In this document: one piece after another, positions 25,224 to 34,295 of the stretch | Layout of the letters: each line of letters starts with the position of its first letter | How positions within the stretch are numbered: position 1 is the first letter of the stretch | From: Butyricicoccus sp. | GTDB lineage: Bacteria > Bacillota > Clostridia > Oscillospirales > Butyricicoccaceae | Reading direction: 5' to 3' | Assembly: GCA_020025755.1 (NCBI GenBank) | Contig: JAHHRO010000002.1 | Coordinates: forward strand, 24,904 to 88,903 | DNA: 64,000 nucleotides | Notes under the pieces: model-generated | What the model was told of the DNA's origin: nothing | Database searches by the model: none | What the model saw: the letters and a program-made list of their open reading frames with translations, nothing else | Program-made: the position numbers and the translations under genes

Positions 25224-26233
25224 GTGAAGTAACAAAGAACATGTCGCTGGAACAGAAAGCGGCAGCGGTTGTTGTTGCGCTGGGCGTGGACAAGGCCTCT
25301 CGGATCTATCAGAACATGGCAAACGAAGAGGTCGAGCAGCTCACTTATGAGATCGCACGTCTGGGTCATCTTTCCATGGAAGATACTGAGGAGATTTTGG
25401 AAGAATTCTATCAGATGTGTATGACCCGCAAGGCGGTCACAGTGGGCGGCATGGAGTATGCGCGCACGGTGCTGGAAAAAGCGTTTGGTGATCAGACGGC
25501 AAATCAGCTGCTCGATAAGATCACACGCTCGCTCAAAAATCAGTCGTTCGGTTTTCTGCGCAATACAAACTCGAAAGATATCTTCTCCGTCTTGCAGTAT
25601 GAACGTCCGCAGACCATAGCGATCGTACTGTCTTATATCGAGCCGGATAAAGCGGCGGATGTTATTACACAGCTTCCGGAAGAAATACAGATCACGGTCG
25701 TACAGAACATTGCTGAAATGGACAGTGTTTCCGCCTCTGCGATCAAGGTACTGGAACAGGAGCTGGAGAAGAAGTTCAATACCGTACTCTCGAGCGACAA
25801 CGCAAAGGTCGGCGGTATCGATTATGTTGCAAATGTGATGAACAATGTCGATCGTGCCAGCGAGAAATCTATCTTCGAAGGATTGGAAGTCGAAAACGGA
25901 GAACTGGCACAGGAGATCCGCAAGCGTATGTTCGTGTTCGAGGATATCATCACAATGGACGATCGTTCGGTACAGCGTTTCCTGCGCGACTGCGAACAGA
26001 GCGATCTGGTGCTTGCGCTCAAGACGGCTGGCGAAGAAGTTACCCAGAAGCTGTTCAGCAATATGTCCAGCCGTATGGCAGAGAGTATCCAAGACGATCT
26101 CGAAGTCAGCACCAATGTGCGTATCCGCGACGTCGAGGAAGCACAGCAGCGTATTGTTGACGTGATCCGCGTACTGGAAGCACAGGGACAGATCATTATT
26201 GTAAAGGGTGGAAAGGACGATATCATTGCTTAA
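25220..26233 (+). CDS. fliG: Flagellar motor switch protein FliG
   Basis: FliG transmits torque from the stator to the rotor and sits on FliF. The 337-residue protein shows the N-terminal FliF-binding domain (LEQKAAAVVVALGVDKAS), the middle domain with the EHPQ-equivalent region (LQYERPQTIAIVLSYIEPDKAADVI) and the C-terminal torque helix with conserved charged residues (DDRSVQRFLRDCEQSDLVLALK). GTG 25220 has GAGGAGG at normal spacing and overlaps fliF. Confidence 0.96.
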   Translation: MSEVTKNMSLEQKAAAVVVALGVDKASRIYQNMANEEVEQLTYEIARLGHLSMEDTEEILEEFYQMCMTRKAVTVGGMEYARTVLEKAFGDQTANQLLDKITRSLKNQSFGFLRNTNSKDIFSVLQYERPQTIAIVLSYIEPDKAADVITQLPEEIQITVVQNIAEMDSVSASAIKVLEQELEKKFNTVLSSDNAKVGGIDYVANVMNNVDRASEKSIFEGLEVENGELAQEIRKRMFVFEDIITMDDRSVQRFLRDCEQSDLVLALKTAGEEVTQKLFSNMSSRMAESIQDDLEVSTNVRIRDVEEAQQRIVDVIRVLEAQGQIIIVKGGKDDIIA

Positions 26234-27095
26234 CATCCTCAAATATTTTCAGCAAGGTTCTGTTGAAAACTATGAATTTCAAGAAGCCGAGCATCTGTCT
26301 GTGAATACTGCACCGCAGCCACAGCCGCATCCGCAGATGATGCAGCAGCCACAGCAGTTTGTGCAGCAGGAGATGCAGATGGGCATGCCGAATGGAATGG
26401 CAGCGCAGCAGCAATCTGCTGATTTCGCAAAAAAACTGCAGGAAAGCGCGGAGCGTGAAGCAGAACAGATCATTGCGCATGCAAAAGAGCAGGCAGCCGT
26501 CATTTTAGAGACGGCTCGCTCGGCAGCAAAGCGTGAGGCACAGGCTTTGTGCGAGGAAAAGCGCGAGGAAGGCTATCAGGAAGGCTTTGCCGAAGGACGT
26601 GAGGCAGGGTATCGAGCAGGTCAGGAGCAGGCGATGGAAGAAAGCCGCAGCCAGATCGAGGCACAGCAGCAGCAGATCCTCGATGATATCGAACGGTTTT
26701 TTCGCGATGCCACTGACCAGCGTGATATGATGTTTGTTCGCGCGCAGGATCAGATGCGTGATCTGACCTTGGCAGTTGCCGAGAAAGTTTTACGCATCAG
26801 CCTGCAGTCCAGCGGTGAGATCGTAGCACGCATGATACAACATGCCACCGAGAAGCTCAAACGGCGTGAGTGGGTGCGTGTGTATATTTCCAAAGGGGAC
26901 GCACAGCGATGTGTACAAGCTGATATCGAGCTTGCACATTCGCTGGCGAGTCTGTCCGACCATGTAAAGATCGTGCCGATGGAAAGCGAAGACCCCGGCA
27001 CCTGCATCATCGAGATGCCGGATGAGATCATTGACGCAAGTGCGTCTACACAGATGGAAAATATCCGAAATATGCTGGAGGATATGAGAAGTTGA
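26226..27095 (+). CDS. fliH: Flagellar export apparatus protein FliH
   Basis: FliH is the stator-like regulator of the FliI export ATPase. The 289-residue protein has a Gln/Pro-rich N-terminal part (25-75), a long coiled coil with Ala/Glu repeats and GxxxG-like steps (EEGYQEGFAEGREAGYRAGQEQ) and the C-terminal FliI-binding domain (LTLAVAEKVLRISL, VRVYISKGDAQR, DPGTCIIEMPDEIIDAS). TTG 26226 is chosen because GGAAAGGA lies about 8 nt upstream and FliH proteins begin with an L/SNIIK-like start. GTG 26208 is an alternative giving 6 more residues. Overlaps the end of fliG. Confidence 0.9.
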   Translation: MLNILKYFQQGSVENYEFQEAEHLSVNTAPQPQPHPQMMQQPQQFVQQEMQMGMPNGMAAQQQSADFAKKLQESAEREAEQIIAHAKEQAAVILETARSAAKREAQALCEEKREEGYQEGFAEGREAGYRAGQEQAMEESRSQIEAQQQQILDDIERFFRDATDQRDMMFVRAQDQMRDLTLAVAEKVLRISLQSSGEIVARMIQHATEKLKRREWVRVYISKGDAQRCVQADIELAHSLASLSDHVKIVPMESEDPGTCIIEMPDEIIDASASTQMENIRNMLEDMRS

Positions 27096-27113
27096 CCATG
27101 AAGGAGGCTTAAA

Positions 27114-28415
27114 ATGCTGGACGATATGATTCGTGCGGTGCGCACGGCAGAGACCTACAGCCGTACCGGAAAGATCGAGAATATTGTGGGCATGTCTATC
27201 GAAGCCTCCGGCGGCAGAGGCGCGATCGGTGATATCTGCCGTATTTACAGCGGTGCAGAAAGCCGCCAGATCCTTGGGGAGATCGTAGGGTTCAAGCAGG
27301 ATCGTATGCTGCTTATGCCCTATGAGTCCATGAATGGTATTTCTGCCGGCAATTTTGTACGAAACACCGGAAAGCGTCTGCGCCTTCCGGTTGGAGATTT
27401 CTTACGCGGTCGTGTTATCAATGCACTTGGTGAGCCGATCGATGGGTTGGGAGCGTTTGAGCCAACGGAATACTGCTATGTGGATAGTGATTATATCAAT
27501 CCGCTTGCACGTCCGCCGATCACAGATCGATTGGAGTTTGGGGTGAAAGCGATCGATGGAATGCTCACCATCGGAAAGGGACAAAGAATCGGTATCTTTG
27601 CAGGTTCCGGTGTTGGTAAGAGTACGCTTTTGGGTATGATCGCGAAGAATGTAAAGGCAGATATCAATGTCATTGCACTTGTTGGAGAACGTGGACGAGA
27701 GGTTTTGGAATTTATCCAGCGCGACCTTGGAGAAGAAGGCATGCGCCGGTCGGTACTCGTTGTTGCGACTTCCGATCAGCCTGCTATGCTGCGTATGAAA
27801 TGTCCGTCAGTTGCAACCAGTATTGCGGAATACTTCAAAAATCAGGGTTTGGATGTTCTTCTGATGATGGACTCCCTCACCCGTTTTGCAATGGCACAGC
27901 GCGAGATCGGACTGGCTGTTGGAGAACCACCGGTTGCCCGTGGCTATACACCTTCGATCTATGCGGAACTGCCTAAGCTCCTTGAGCGAAGCGGTAACTT
28001 TGAACAGGGATCGATCACGGGCGTTTATACGGTTCTGGTAGAGGGCGATGACACCAACGAGCCGATCGCAGATACCGTCCGTGGTATCCTCGATGGTCAT
28101 ATCGTGCTGACACGCCGCCTTGCCAATAGCAACCACTTTCCGGCGATTGATGTCAATGCAAGCATTTCGCGTTTGATGAGCGCGATCTGTCCGAAAGAAC
28201 ACAAGCAGCTCGCCTCTCGTGTGCGCGATATCCTGAGCGTATACGAAAAGAATGCCGATCTGATTGCGATCGGTGCCTATAAAGCAGGCACCAACCCACA
28301 ACTCGATTATGCGATCTCAAAGATCGATCGTGTCAACGCCTTCCTGAAGCAGGCGACGGATGAAGCATTTGGGTATGACGAAGTGGTAAACATCATGGAG
28401 GAGATCCTGAAGTAA
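27114..28415 (+). CDS. fliI: Flagellum-specific export ATPase FliI
   Basis: FliI is the F1-beta-like ATPase of the flagellar type III export system. The 433-residue protein has Walker A GIFAGSGVGKSTLLGMI near residue 165, the catalytic GERGREVLEF segment, Walker B VLLMMDSLTRFAMAQREIGLAVGEPP and the family motif RGYTPSIYAELPKLLERSG. ATG 27114 has AAGGAGG. Complete. Confidence 0.97.
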   Translation: MLDDMIRAVRTAETYSRTGKIENIVGMSIEASGGRGAIGDICRIYSGAESRQILGEIVGFKQDRMLLMPYESMNGISAGNFVRNTGKRLRLPVGDFLRGRVINALGEPIDGLGAFEPTEYCYVDSDYINPLARPPITDRLEFGVKAIDGMLTIGKGQRIGIFAGSGVGKSTLLGMIAKNVKADINVIALVGERGREVLEFIQRDLGEEGMRRSVLVVATSDQPAMLRMKCPSVATSIAEYFKNQGLDVLLMMDSLTRFAMAQREIGLAVGEPPVARGYTPSIYAELPKLLERSGNFEQGSITGVYTVLVEGDDTNEPIADTVRGILDGHIVLTRRLANSNHFPAIDVNASISRLMSAICPKEHKQLASRVRDILSVYEKNADLIAIGAYKAGTNPQLDYAISKIDRVNAFLKQATDEAFGYDEVVNIMEEILK

Positions 28416-28469
28416 TAACGCAGAGATGCGTGAAAAGCTGAAATGTAACACAAAGAGGAGGCGGTTCCG

Positions 28470-28919
28470 ATGAAGAAGTTTTCATTCTCTCTGGAAAATG
28501 TATTGCGGTACAAGAATCAGTTGTTGGATGGCTTAAAAGCCGAGCGCGCCGCTTTGATGATGCGTGTCAATCGACAGGAAGCTAAGATCGAGGATATGAA
28601 GCAGCAATATCGTGAGACAAATGCGCGTTACTGCGAGAAAAAAGAGCAGGGGTTTACAACGCGTGAGGCCTATGAGTATGATGCTTATTTCCGAAGCATG
28701 GAACGCACGATCCATCATGAGGAAGAACTGCTTGTGATCTATCGCAAGGAGGAAGAAGCAAAGCGTGATGAGATGATCAAAGCGCGTCAGGAGAGTATGT
28801 CTATTGAGAAGCTGCGTGAAAAGGAACGCGAAAATTATGATAAGATGGTTCAGAAGCATGAAGAACAGTTTATTGAAGAATTCGTGTCCAACAGCCGTGC
28901 CGCAATGGTACAGGTTTAA
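28470..28919 (+). CDS. fliJ: Flagellar export protein FliJ
   Basis: FliJ is a coiled-coil chaperone-escort protein inserted in the FliI ring. The 149-residue protein starts with the typical KKFSFSLENVLRYKNQL and continues as one long charged coiled coil (Glu/Arg/Lys heptads). Ribosome binding site GAGGAGG before ATG 28470. Position between fliI and fliK supports the call, since FliJ sequences are weakly conserved. Confidence 0.9.
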   Translation: MKKFSFSLENVLRYKNQLLDGLKAERAALMMRVNRQEAKIEDMKQQYRETNARYCEKKEQGFTTREAYEYDAYFRSMERTIHHEEELLVIYRKEEEAKRDEMIKARQESMSIEKLREKERENYDKMVQKHEEQFIEEFVSNSRAAMVQV

Positions 28920-28968
28920 AGACAGCCGTCGTGTGATGGCAGCTTAAATATGAAAGGAGGTGAGACCA

Positions 28969-30066
28969 ATGAACCAAGCAATGAATCAGGCATTCAATAT
29001 GCAGATCGATATCAAGCCTGCAATGACACAGCCCAAGCGTCCGGCTCCCACTAAGACCGATAAGCCTGTAAAGGATTCCGATTTCCGTAAGGAACTGGAA
29101 AATGCGACCACATCGAAACAGCCTGCAAATAAGGCAGAGGATGTAAAGCAGGAAATGCAGAAGCCGGGAGTGCAGAAGCCGGGTACGGAATCTGGAAATG
29201 GCAGCATGCAGCAGGAGGATACCGTCGATCTTCAGAACGTTGCAGCCATGATGGCGGCAACGATGATGCCAACGATCGTCGTGCCGGAAGAAGCCGTGCA
29301 GGTGATCCCAGAGGAAACCGTACAGATCGTCATCGATCCGGCATTGACACCTGTTATCACCGAGCAGCAGACACAGCCGCAGGATGGAAACCAGATGCTT
29401 TCTATGATGCAGCAGGCGGAAGAAGTTCCGATGGAGCAGCAGATAAAGCCGGTTGAAGTTCAGGCAGAACAGCAGACCGTGACCGTGGAACAGCAGGCAA
29501 AGCCGGAGCATAAAACGGCTTTCCAGCAGGTGGCTGCCGTCAAGCAGGGGCAGGAGGACAATACCGCAGTTGTAACTGAAGCAAGTGCTGCCGTACAGGT
29601 TGAGCGTCCGCTGTTTGAAAAGGTGGAAGCAACACCGATCCGGGTCGCGCAGCAGCCGATCCGTGCAGATCAGCCGGAATTCCCACAGCATTTGGCTGCA
29701 CGCATTGACAGTGCTGCAATGCAGGGACAGAATACCATCGAGGTACAGCTTGAGCCGTATGAGCTGGGCAAGATCACCATTCGTCTGACAGTAACAGATG
29801 AGGGGACCCATTTATCCATGCAGAGCGCGAACACCAAGACACTCCGTCTGCTTGCAGACCATGCAGCGAATATCGGTGCGATCATTGAGCATAACCAGCA
29901 GGGACCTGTATCCGTGTCGGTTGAACAGGAGCAGAGCCAGTATACGCAGCAGGAGCATCATGGCAACGGTCAGCAGCAACAGCAACAGCAGCAGCGTCAT
30001 CACGATCATCCGCAGAACGATGACTTTATTCAGCAGCTGCGTTTGGGACTTGCAGGATTGCAGTAA
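28969..30066 (+). CDS. fliK: Flagellar hook-length control protein FliK
   Basis: FliK measures hook length and switches export specificity through FlhB. The 365-residue protein has a long disordered Gln/Pro/Val-rich ruler (1-230) and the conserved C-terminal domain with LAARIDSAAMQGQNTIEVQLEPYELGKITIRLTVTDEG, the LxPxxLGxVxVxL-type motif. A polyglutamine/His-rich stretch (near residues 325-350) precedes the end. ATG 28969 has AAAGGAGGTG at good spacing; GTG 28960 lies inside that ribosome binding site. Confidence 0.93.
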   Translation: MNQAMNQAFNMQIDIKPAMTQPKRPAPTKTDKPVKDSDFRKELENATTSKQPANKAEDVKQEMQKPGVQKPGTESGNGSMQQEDTVDLQNVAAMMAATMMPTIVVPEEAVQVIPEETVQIVIDPALTPVITEQQTQPQDGNQMLSMMQQAEEVPMEQQIKPVEVQAEQQTVTVEQQAKPEHKTAFQQVAAVKQGQEDNTAVVTEASAAVQVERPLFEKVEATPIRVAQQPIRADQPEFPQHLAARIDSAAMQGQNTIEVQLEPYELGKITIRLTVTDEGTHLSMQSANTKTLRLLADHAANIGAIIEHNQQGPVSVSVEQEQSQYTQQEHHGNGQQQQQQQQRHHDHPQNDDFIQQLRLGLAGLQ

Positions 30067-30108
30067 GTACGATCAGGACTTTGAAAGAAAGGAGAGTGGT
30101 GATCGGAT

Positions 30109-30756
30109 ATGGCATTCAACACTTTGATGATGTCCCAGCCGGTTGGGCGGAATGCGTCAAAGACACAGCAGACAGGCGGCCCTAAATTTGAGCATGGCGC
30201 AAAGCCAGCAACCAAGGCATCCGGCTATGATATGACAACTGAGGACTTTATGAAGCTGATCATGGCACAGTTCCAGAATCAGGATATCATGAACCCAGCC
30301 TCTACAGATCAGTTCCTGAGCCAGATGGTTCAGATGATGACCATTCAGACCATGCAGAACATGAATGATATCAGTACGATCTCCTATGCTGCATCTCTGG
30401 TTGGCAAGGAAGTGACCATTGGTGTAATGGGGAAAAAAGGGCTGGAGGAAATCGTAGGCACCGTTACAGGTACCGGTATGATGAACGGTCAGCAGGTCAT
30501 TATCGTAAACGGTAAGGAATATGCTTTGAACCAGATCCTTGCGATCGGCAGGCTGCCGGAAAATCCGCCGCATGAAGACCTTGACCCAGATATGGGAGTG
30601 GATCCGGACAAGCCGGGAAAACCGGATGGTCCAGAGGGCTCGGAGGGCACAGAAAAGCCAGAAGGCACAGAAAAGCCGGAAGGCGAAAAAGAGCCGGAAA
30701 GCACAGGAGATCCGGAAAGTGAACCGGACAGCGGAACATCGGGTCCAACGATCTGA
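30109..30756 (+). CDS. flgD: Flagellar hook capping protein FlgD with an acidic tail
   Basis: FlgD caps the growing hook and lets FlgE subunits add. The protein has 215 residues. The first 150 match the family: TTEDFMKLIMAQFQNQDIMNPASTDQFLSQMVQMMTIQTMQNM and ASLVGKEVTIGVMG. From about residue 150 the protein changes into a low-complexity Pro/Glu/Gly/Asp-rich tail with repeated GTEKPE units, which ordinary FlgD proteins lack. The tail may be exported with the cap or be neutral. ATG 30109, preceded by AAAGGAGAG. Confidence 0.93.
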   Translation: MAFNTLMMSQPVGRNASKTQQTGGPKFEHGAKPATKASGYDMTTEDFMKLIMAQFQNQDIMNPASTDQFLSQMVQMMTIQTMQNMNDISTISYAASLVGKEVTIGVMGKKGLEEIVGTVTGTGMMNGQQVIIVNGKEYALNQILAIGRLPENPPHEDLDPDMGVDPDKPGKPDGPEGSEGTEKPEGTEKPEGEKEPESTGDPESEPDSGTSGPTI

Positions 30757-30770
30757 TAGATAGGAGTTGT

Positions 30771-31148
30771 ATGATGATCCAACAAATATCCGCTGTACGC
30801 CAGCAGCAAACGGAACTCAATAAGCTGCGTTTGGCACATAGTGATGCATCGTTTCAGTCACTGCTCAAGGAACGGATCGAGCAGGCACCGCAGCAAGGCG
30901 TCAGATTGTCCCGCCATGCGCAGGAACGTACACAGCAGCGAGGGATCGAGATGACCCCAAGCCTGATGCACGATTTAGAAGCTTCGGTCGAGAAGGCAAG
31001 TGCAAAGGGCGCACGCGATATTGTGGTCATCAGTCCGGAGCAGGCATTTATCGTCAATGTCCCCAGCCGCATGGTTATTACAGCCATGACAACTGAGGAA
31101 ATGAGAGAAAACGTATTTACAAACATAGATGGCGCTGTTATTTTATAA
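30771..31148 (+). CDS. Flagellar operon protein of the TIGR02530 type
   Basis: The 125-residue protein matches the small conserved protein found between flgD and flgE in many Firmicutes. The recognisable part is FQSLLKERIEQAPQQGVRLSRHAQERTQQRGIEM followed by the IVVISPEQAFIVNVPSRMVITAMT block. The FSxHAxxRxxxR-like motif is the signature. Its exact function is unknown. ATG 30771 follows ATAGGAG. Confidence 0.87.
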   Translation: MMIQQISAVRQQQTELNKLRLAHSDASFQSLLKERIEQAPQQGVRLSRHAQERTQQRGIEMTPSLMHDLEASVEKASAKGARDIVVISPEQAFIVNVPSRMVITAMTTEEMRENVFTNIDGAVIL

Positions 31149-31180
31149 ATAAAAGAGGCAGGACCGTTTACGGATGTCTC

Positions 31181-31207
31181 GGCGTGCAGCCCGACGTGCT
31201 GCACGCC
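31181..31207 (+). promoter_or_regulatory. Intercistronic hairpin before flgE
   Basis: A 10-bp perfect GC-rich stem GGCGTGCAGC / GCTGCACGCC with a 7-nt loop lies in the leader of flgE and is not followed by a T tract. It probably protects or processes the flgE segment of the long mRNA, raising hook-protein yield (inference). Confidence 0.65.
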
Positions 31208-31245
31208 AAACAGCGTCTGAGATTCAGGAAGGAGAATTTCCACCA

Positions 31246-32187
31246 ATGGTAGGTTCCATGTATGCCGCAATCGCTGGATTGCGCACCCATCAGCAGAAAA
31301 TGAATGTAATTGGTCATAATATCGCGAATGCCAATACTTATGGCTATAAGAGCCAGCGTACGACTTTTAAGGAGTCCATGTATAGCTCCATCAAAACAAG
31401 TACGCCTGGTACTGCTACATCGGGTGGTAGCAATGCGGCACAGATCGGTTACGGCTGTACAGTCGGTACCATCGATATGAACATGCGCTCTGGTAACTAT
31501 GCGATCACAGACCGTACAAGAGATATCATGATCGATGGTGATGGTTTCCTGATCACAAGCCCAATCATTCAGGGTAATACGGATGATGGACTTACAATCG
31601 ATGAGAATACCAATTTTAATAATATGAACCTGACGCGTGTTGGCAATCTTGATTTTGACAGCAATGGTTATCTGGTAGATGGCGGCGGTAATGTCGTATA
31701 TGGCTATCGATGGGAGGGTACTGCATATAAGGCGGATGGATTATTCCCCCTGCGTATCCCGATGGAAGGAGACCTCACAAACTTTACTGATGATGGTGAC
31801 CGTGCTGCGCTTAACAGCATTAGTATCAATGAAAAGGGTGAAGTTATCGGGCAGGATGAAAATGGTACAGAAGTTCATATCGGATGTATCGCTATGGGCT
31901 ATGTAGATAACCCGAATGGTTTGACGCATAAGGCTGGTCCTTACTACGCGGCAGGCGGCAATGCTGGTAATGTGCGTCCGGGTGCTTGTGGCGGAGCTGT
32001 AACAGGTGATAATATTATCAATTTCCCAACGACCAAGACTGTTTCCGGTGCACTGGAGATGTCCAACGTCGATATTTCCAATGAATTTGCAGATCTCATC
32101 ACCACACAGCGTGGTTTCCAGGCAAATACCAAGATCATTACTGTAACAGATGAAATGCTCAGCGATCTCGTATCGATGAAGCGATAA
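31246..32187 (+). CDS. flgE: Flagellar hook protein FlgE
   Basis: FlgE polymerises into the hook. The 313-residue protein has the N-terminal GSMYAAIAGLRTHQQKMNVIGHNIANANTYGYKSQRTTFKE and the C-terminal GALEMSNVDISNEFADLITTQRGFQANTKIITVTDEML, the two coiled-coil ends typical of hook and rod proteins. It is short compared with enteric FlgE (about 400 aa) but fits Bacillus-type hooks. ATG 31246 (AAGGAG upstream) is chosen; the upstream frame runs through the hairpin. ATG 31258 is possible. Position after flgD and before flbD supports FlgE over FlgG. Confidence 0.92.
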   Translation: MVGSMYAAIAGLRTHQQKMNVIGHNIANANTYGYKSQRTTFKESMYSSIKTSTPGTATSGGSNAAQIGYGCTVGTIDMNMRSGNYAITDRTRDIMIDGDGFLITSPIIQGNTDDGLTIDENTNFNNMNLTRVGNLDFDSNGYLVDGGGNVVYGYRWEGTAYKADGLFPLRIPMEGDLTNFTDDGDRAALNSISINEKGEVIGQDENGTEVHIGCIAMGYVDNPNGLTHKAGPYYAAGGNAGNVRPGACGGAVTGDNIINFPTTKTVSGALEMSNVDISNEFADLITTQRGFQANTKIITVTDEMLSDLVSMKR

Positions 32188-32221
32188 GTAAGAAGTAAGT
32201 ACTCTTAACAGGAAGTGCAGA

Positions 32222-32246
32222 GCGGAAAACAGATGCTGTTTTCCGC
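32222..32246 (+). promoter_or_regulatory. Intercistronic hairpin after flgE
   Basis: An 11-bp stem GCGGAAAACAG / CTGTTTTCCGC with a 3-nt loop lies directly after flgE, without a following T tract. Together with the hairpin at 31181-31207 it brackets flgE. Confidence 0.65.
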
Positions 32247-32285
32247 CGCACCCTGCGTGACAAAGCGAAAGGGGGAGATCTCGAA

Positions 32286-32507
32286 ATGCTCAAGCTCACG
32301 AGATTAAACGACACACCGGTCGTTATCAATTGCAATCAAATCATGGCGATCGAAATTATTCCCGAAAGCAAGATTATTATGATGAACCGTGACTTTTACA
32401 TCGTTAAGGAGTCTGTCGATGAGATCATGCAGAAGATCATTGCATATCATGCAAAGATCATCGATGTAGGCCGGACGATTACAGTTTCCGATTATCGAGA
32501 GTCTTAA
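32286..32507 (+). CDS. flbD: FlbD family flagellar protein
   Basis: The 73-residue protein has the FlbD pattern (LTRLNDTPVVINCNQIMAIEIIPESKI, FYIVKESVDEIMQKI). Such proteins accompany flgE and motA in Firmicutes and spirochaetes; in Bacillus the homologue is SwrD, which raises motor torque. It is distinct from the Caulobacter regulator also named FlbD. ATG 32286 has GGGGGAG upstream. Confidence 0.92.
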   Translation: MLKLTRLNDTPVVINCNQIMAIEIIPESKIIMMNRDFYIVKESVDEIMQKIIAYHAKIIDVGRTITVSDYRES

Positions 32508-32585
32508 AAGATTTAGAATCGAAACAGATAGAGAATAGAGCGAGGCGCAGAGAGGATATCAGCGGCTTCGCGGGGAGGCAGTAAC

Positions 32586-33404
32586 ATGAATCTTACGTAT
32601 TTGATCGGTTTGATTGGTGGTTTCGCGCTCATTGTCAATGGTATTGTATCCAGCGGTGAGTTGTCCTACTTTATCGATACACCAAGCTTGCTGATCACCT
32701 TGGGTGGTACGATCATGACGGTCATCAGTAACTACCCGGCATCCATGCTGAAAGAAGTTCCAAAACACATCAAGATCATGATGAATACCAAGAAGTTTGC
32801 ACCAGAGGAATATATCGATAAGCTGGTCGAGCTTGCGCAGGTTGCAAGAAAAAATGGTCTGCTGGCCTTGGAGGCAGAGATCGAACAGGTCGAGGATCCC
32901 TTCTTCAAGCAGAGCCTTACCATGATCGTGGACTCAAACGATTCCGATAAGGTGCGGGAAATTTTGGAAAATGATTTGGACTGCCTGTCTGCCCGTCATC
33001 AGACCGTAGCCAGCATGTATGAACGTGGTGCAGCGATCGCGCCGGCTTTTGGTATGATCGGTACACTGGTTGGTCTGGTCAATATGCTGAAAACCATGGA
33101 TCCTGAGAAGGGTGCAGGTGACCTTGGTGCGAACATGGCGGTTGCGCTCATTACTACATTCTATGGATGTATCATTGCACACATGTTTTTCTCTCCGATC
33201 GCAAACCATCTGCACTTGCGTGACGATCAGGAGGTCCTGTGTAAGACCCTGATCATTGAGGGCGTCCTTGCGATCCAGGCTGGTGAAAACCCGAAGTTCC
33301 TGAAAGAAAAGTTGGTTTCCTTCCTAGCTGAAAAGAAGCGTCAGATGGGCGAAGGCGGCGAAGGCGGCGAAGGCGGCGGAAAGAAAAAGGGTAAAAAGAA
33401 ATAA
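32586..33404 (+). CDS. motA: Flagellar motor stator protein MotA
   Basis: MotA forms the pentameric part of the ion-driven stator in the membrane. The 272-residue protein has four membrane helices (about 3-22, 32-50, 145-170 and 185-205) and the conserved cytoplasmic loop. GAAIAPAFGMIGTLVGLVNML marks helix 3 and NMAVALITTFYGCIIAHM helix 4. The C-terminal tail GEGGEGGEGGGKKKGKKK is unusual. It could be a flexible basic patch contacting the membrane. motB follows 35 nt downstream. Confidence 0.95.
   Translation: MNLTYLIGLIGGFALIVNGIVSSGELSYFIDTPSLLITLGGTIMTVISNYPASMLKEVPKHIKIMMNTKKFAPEEYIDKLVELAQVARKNGLLALEAEIEQVEDPFFKQSLTMIVDSNDSDKVREILENDLDCLSARHQTVASMYERGAAIAPAFGMIGTLVGLVNMLKTMDPEKGAGDLGANMAVALITTFYGCIIAHMFFSPIANHLHLRDDQEVLCKTLIIEGVLAIQAGENPKFLKEKLVSFLAEKKRQMGEGGEGGEGGGKKKGKKK
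33348..33377 (+). repeat. Tandem 9-bp repeat in the 3' end of motA
   Basis: GGCGAAGGC is repeated in tandem three times (33348-33374) and encodes Gly-Glu-Gly units in the MotA tail. Such short repeats can change copy number by slippage in steps of three codons without breaking the frame. Confidence 0.7.
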
Positions 33405-33439
33405 GATCAAAGAAAAATAGCAGTAGAGGAGTATAGAAA

Positions 33440-34279
33440 ATGGCCAGACGAAAACGTGATAAGGGCGGCGGCGGAGACAACGGCCCAAACTGGATGGATA
33501 CCTATGGCGACATGGTCACTCTGCTGCTTTGCTTCTTTGTTATGTTGCTATCAACAGCAGATACCAACAAAGAAAAATGGGAAGTTTTTGTTCGGAGCAT
33601 GAATCCGAACGTGGCAGAGCATGTTTCTCAGATCGTAGATCAGATGGCAGAATCTCCGGGTGACTATCCGATCGATGGCGGCATTGATAAGCCGGAGGAT
33701 ATGGATCTTGCCGAAACGCTTTACTATGCACTCACAAAGTATGTAGAAGAAACCAATATGGAAAACGCAGTCAGCGTGACCAAGGGGGACACCTACGATT
33801 TTATTACATTCGACTCAACTGTATTCTTTGAACCGAACAGCTATACGATACAGCCGTCTGGCAAGAAGGTGCTGGAGGGTATGGTCGAAATCATCAAGCC
33901 TTTGGCAAAGGATATTGATGAGATTCGTATTTTAGGTCATACTTCACAGGCAAGTGCGGAAAGGGCATACGACCTGCATCATGACCGATATTTGGCGAGC
34001 AACCGTGCGGATGCAGTGCTTTTGTATCTGCAGGATAAGAATGTCATCGATCCGGCGAAGCTTGTCAGTATTGGATATGGACAGTATCGCCCCATTGCGG
34101 GATTTGATACTGCAGAAGGAAGAAGTAAGAATCGACGCGTTGAAATGCTCATTTCTGCCAAGCAGGAAGGTAAGGATACTGCCTTAGAGGAGTACTATAA
34201 TACCCGAGAAGCAAAGGGAGAGGATGCGTCTTCCAAGCAGGGAGCGCAAAAGGATGAGAAGAACAACGCATCGGAATAA
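33440..34279 (+). CDS. motB: Flagellar motor stator protein MotB
   Basis: MotB anchors the stator to peptidoglycan and carries the ion-binding Asp. The 279-residue protein has a basic start, one membrane helix with the key residue (WMDTYGDMVTLLLCFFVMLL, residue about 21), a linker, and an OmpA-like domain (ILGHTSQ, YLASNRADAVLLYL, SIGYGQYRPIA, SKNRRVEMLI) that binds the cell wall. The C-terminal 30 residues are charged and disordered. fliM follows after 16 nt with no fliL between. Confidence 0.95.
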   Translation: MARRKRDKGGGGDNGPNWMDTYGDMVTLLLCFFVMLLSTADTNKEKWEVFVRSMNPNVAEHVSQIVDQMAESPGDYPIDGGIDKPEDMDLAETLYYALTKYVEETNMENAVSVTKGDTYDFITFDSTVFFEPNSYTIQPSGKKVLEGMVEIIKPLAKDIDEIRILGHTSQASAERAYDLHHDRYLASNRADAVLLYLQDKNVIDPAKLVSIGYGQYRPIAGFDTAEGRSKNRRVEMLISAKQEGKDTALEEYYNTREAKGEDASSKQGAQKDEKNNASE

Positions 34280-34295
34280 AAGAGGAGATAACTGA

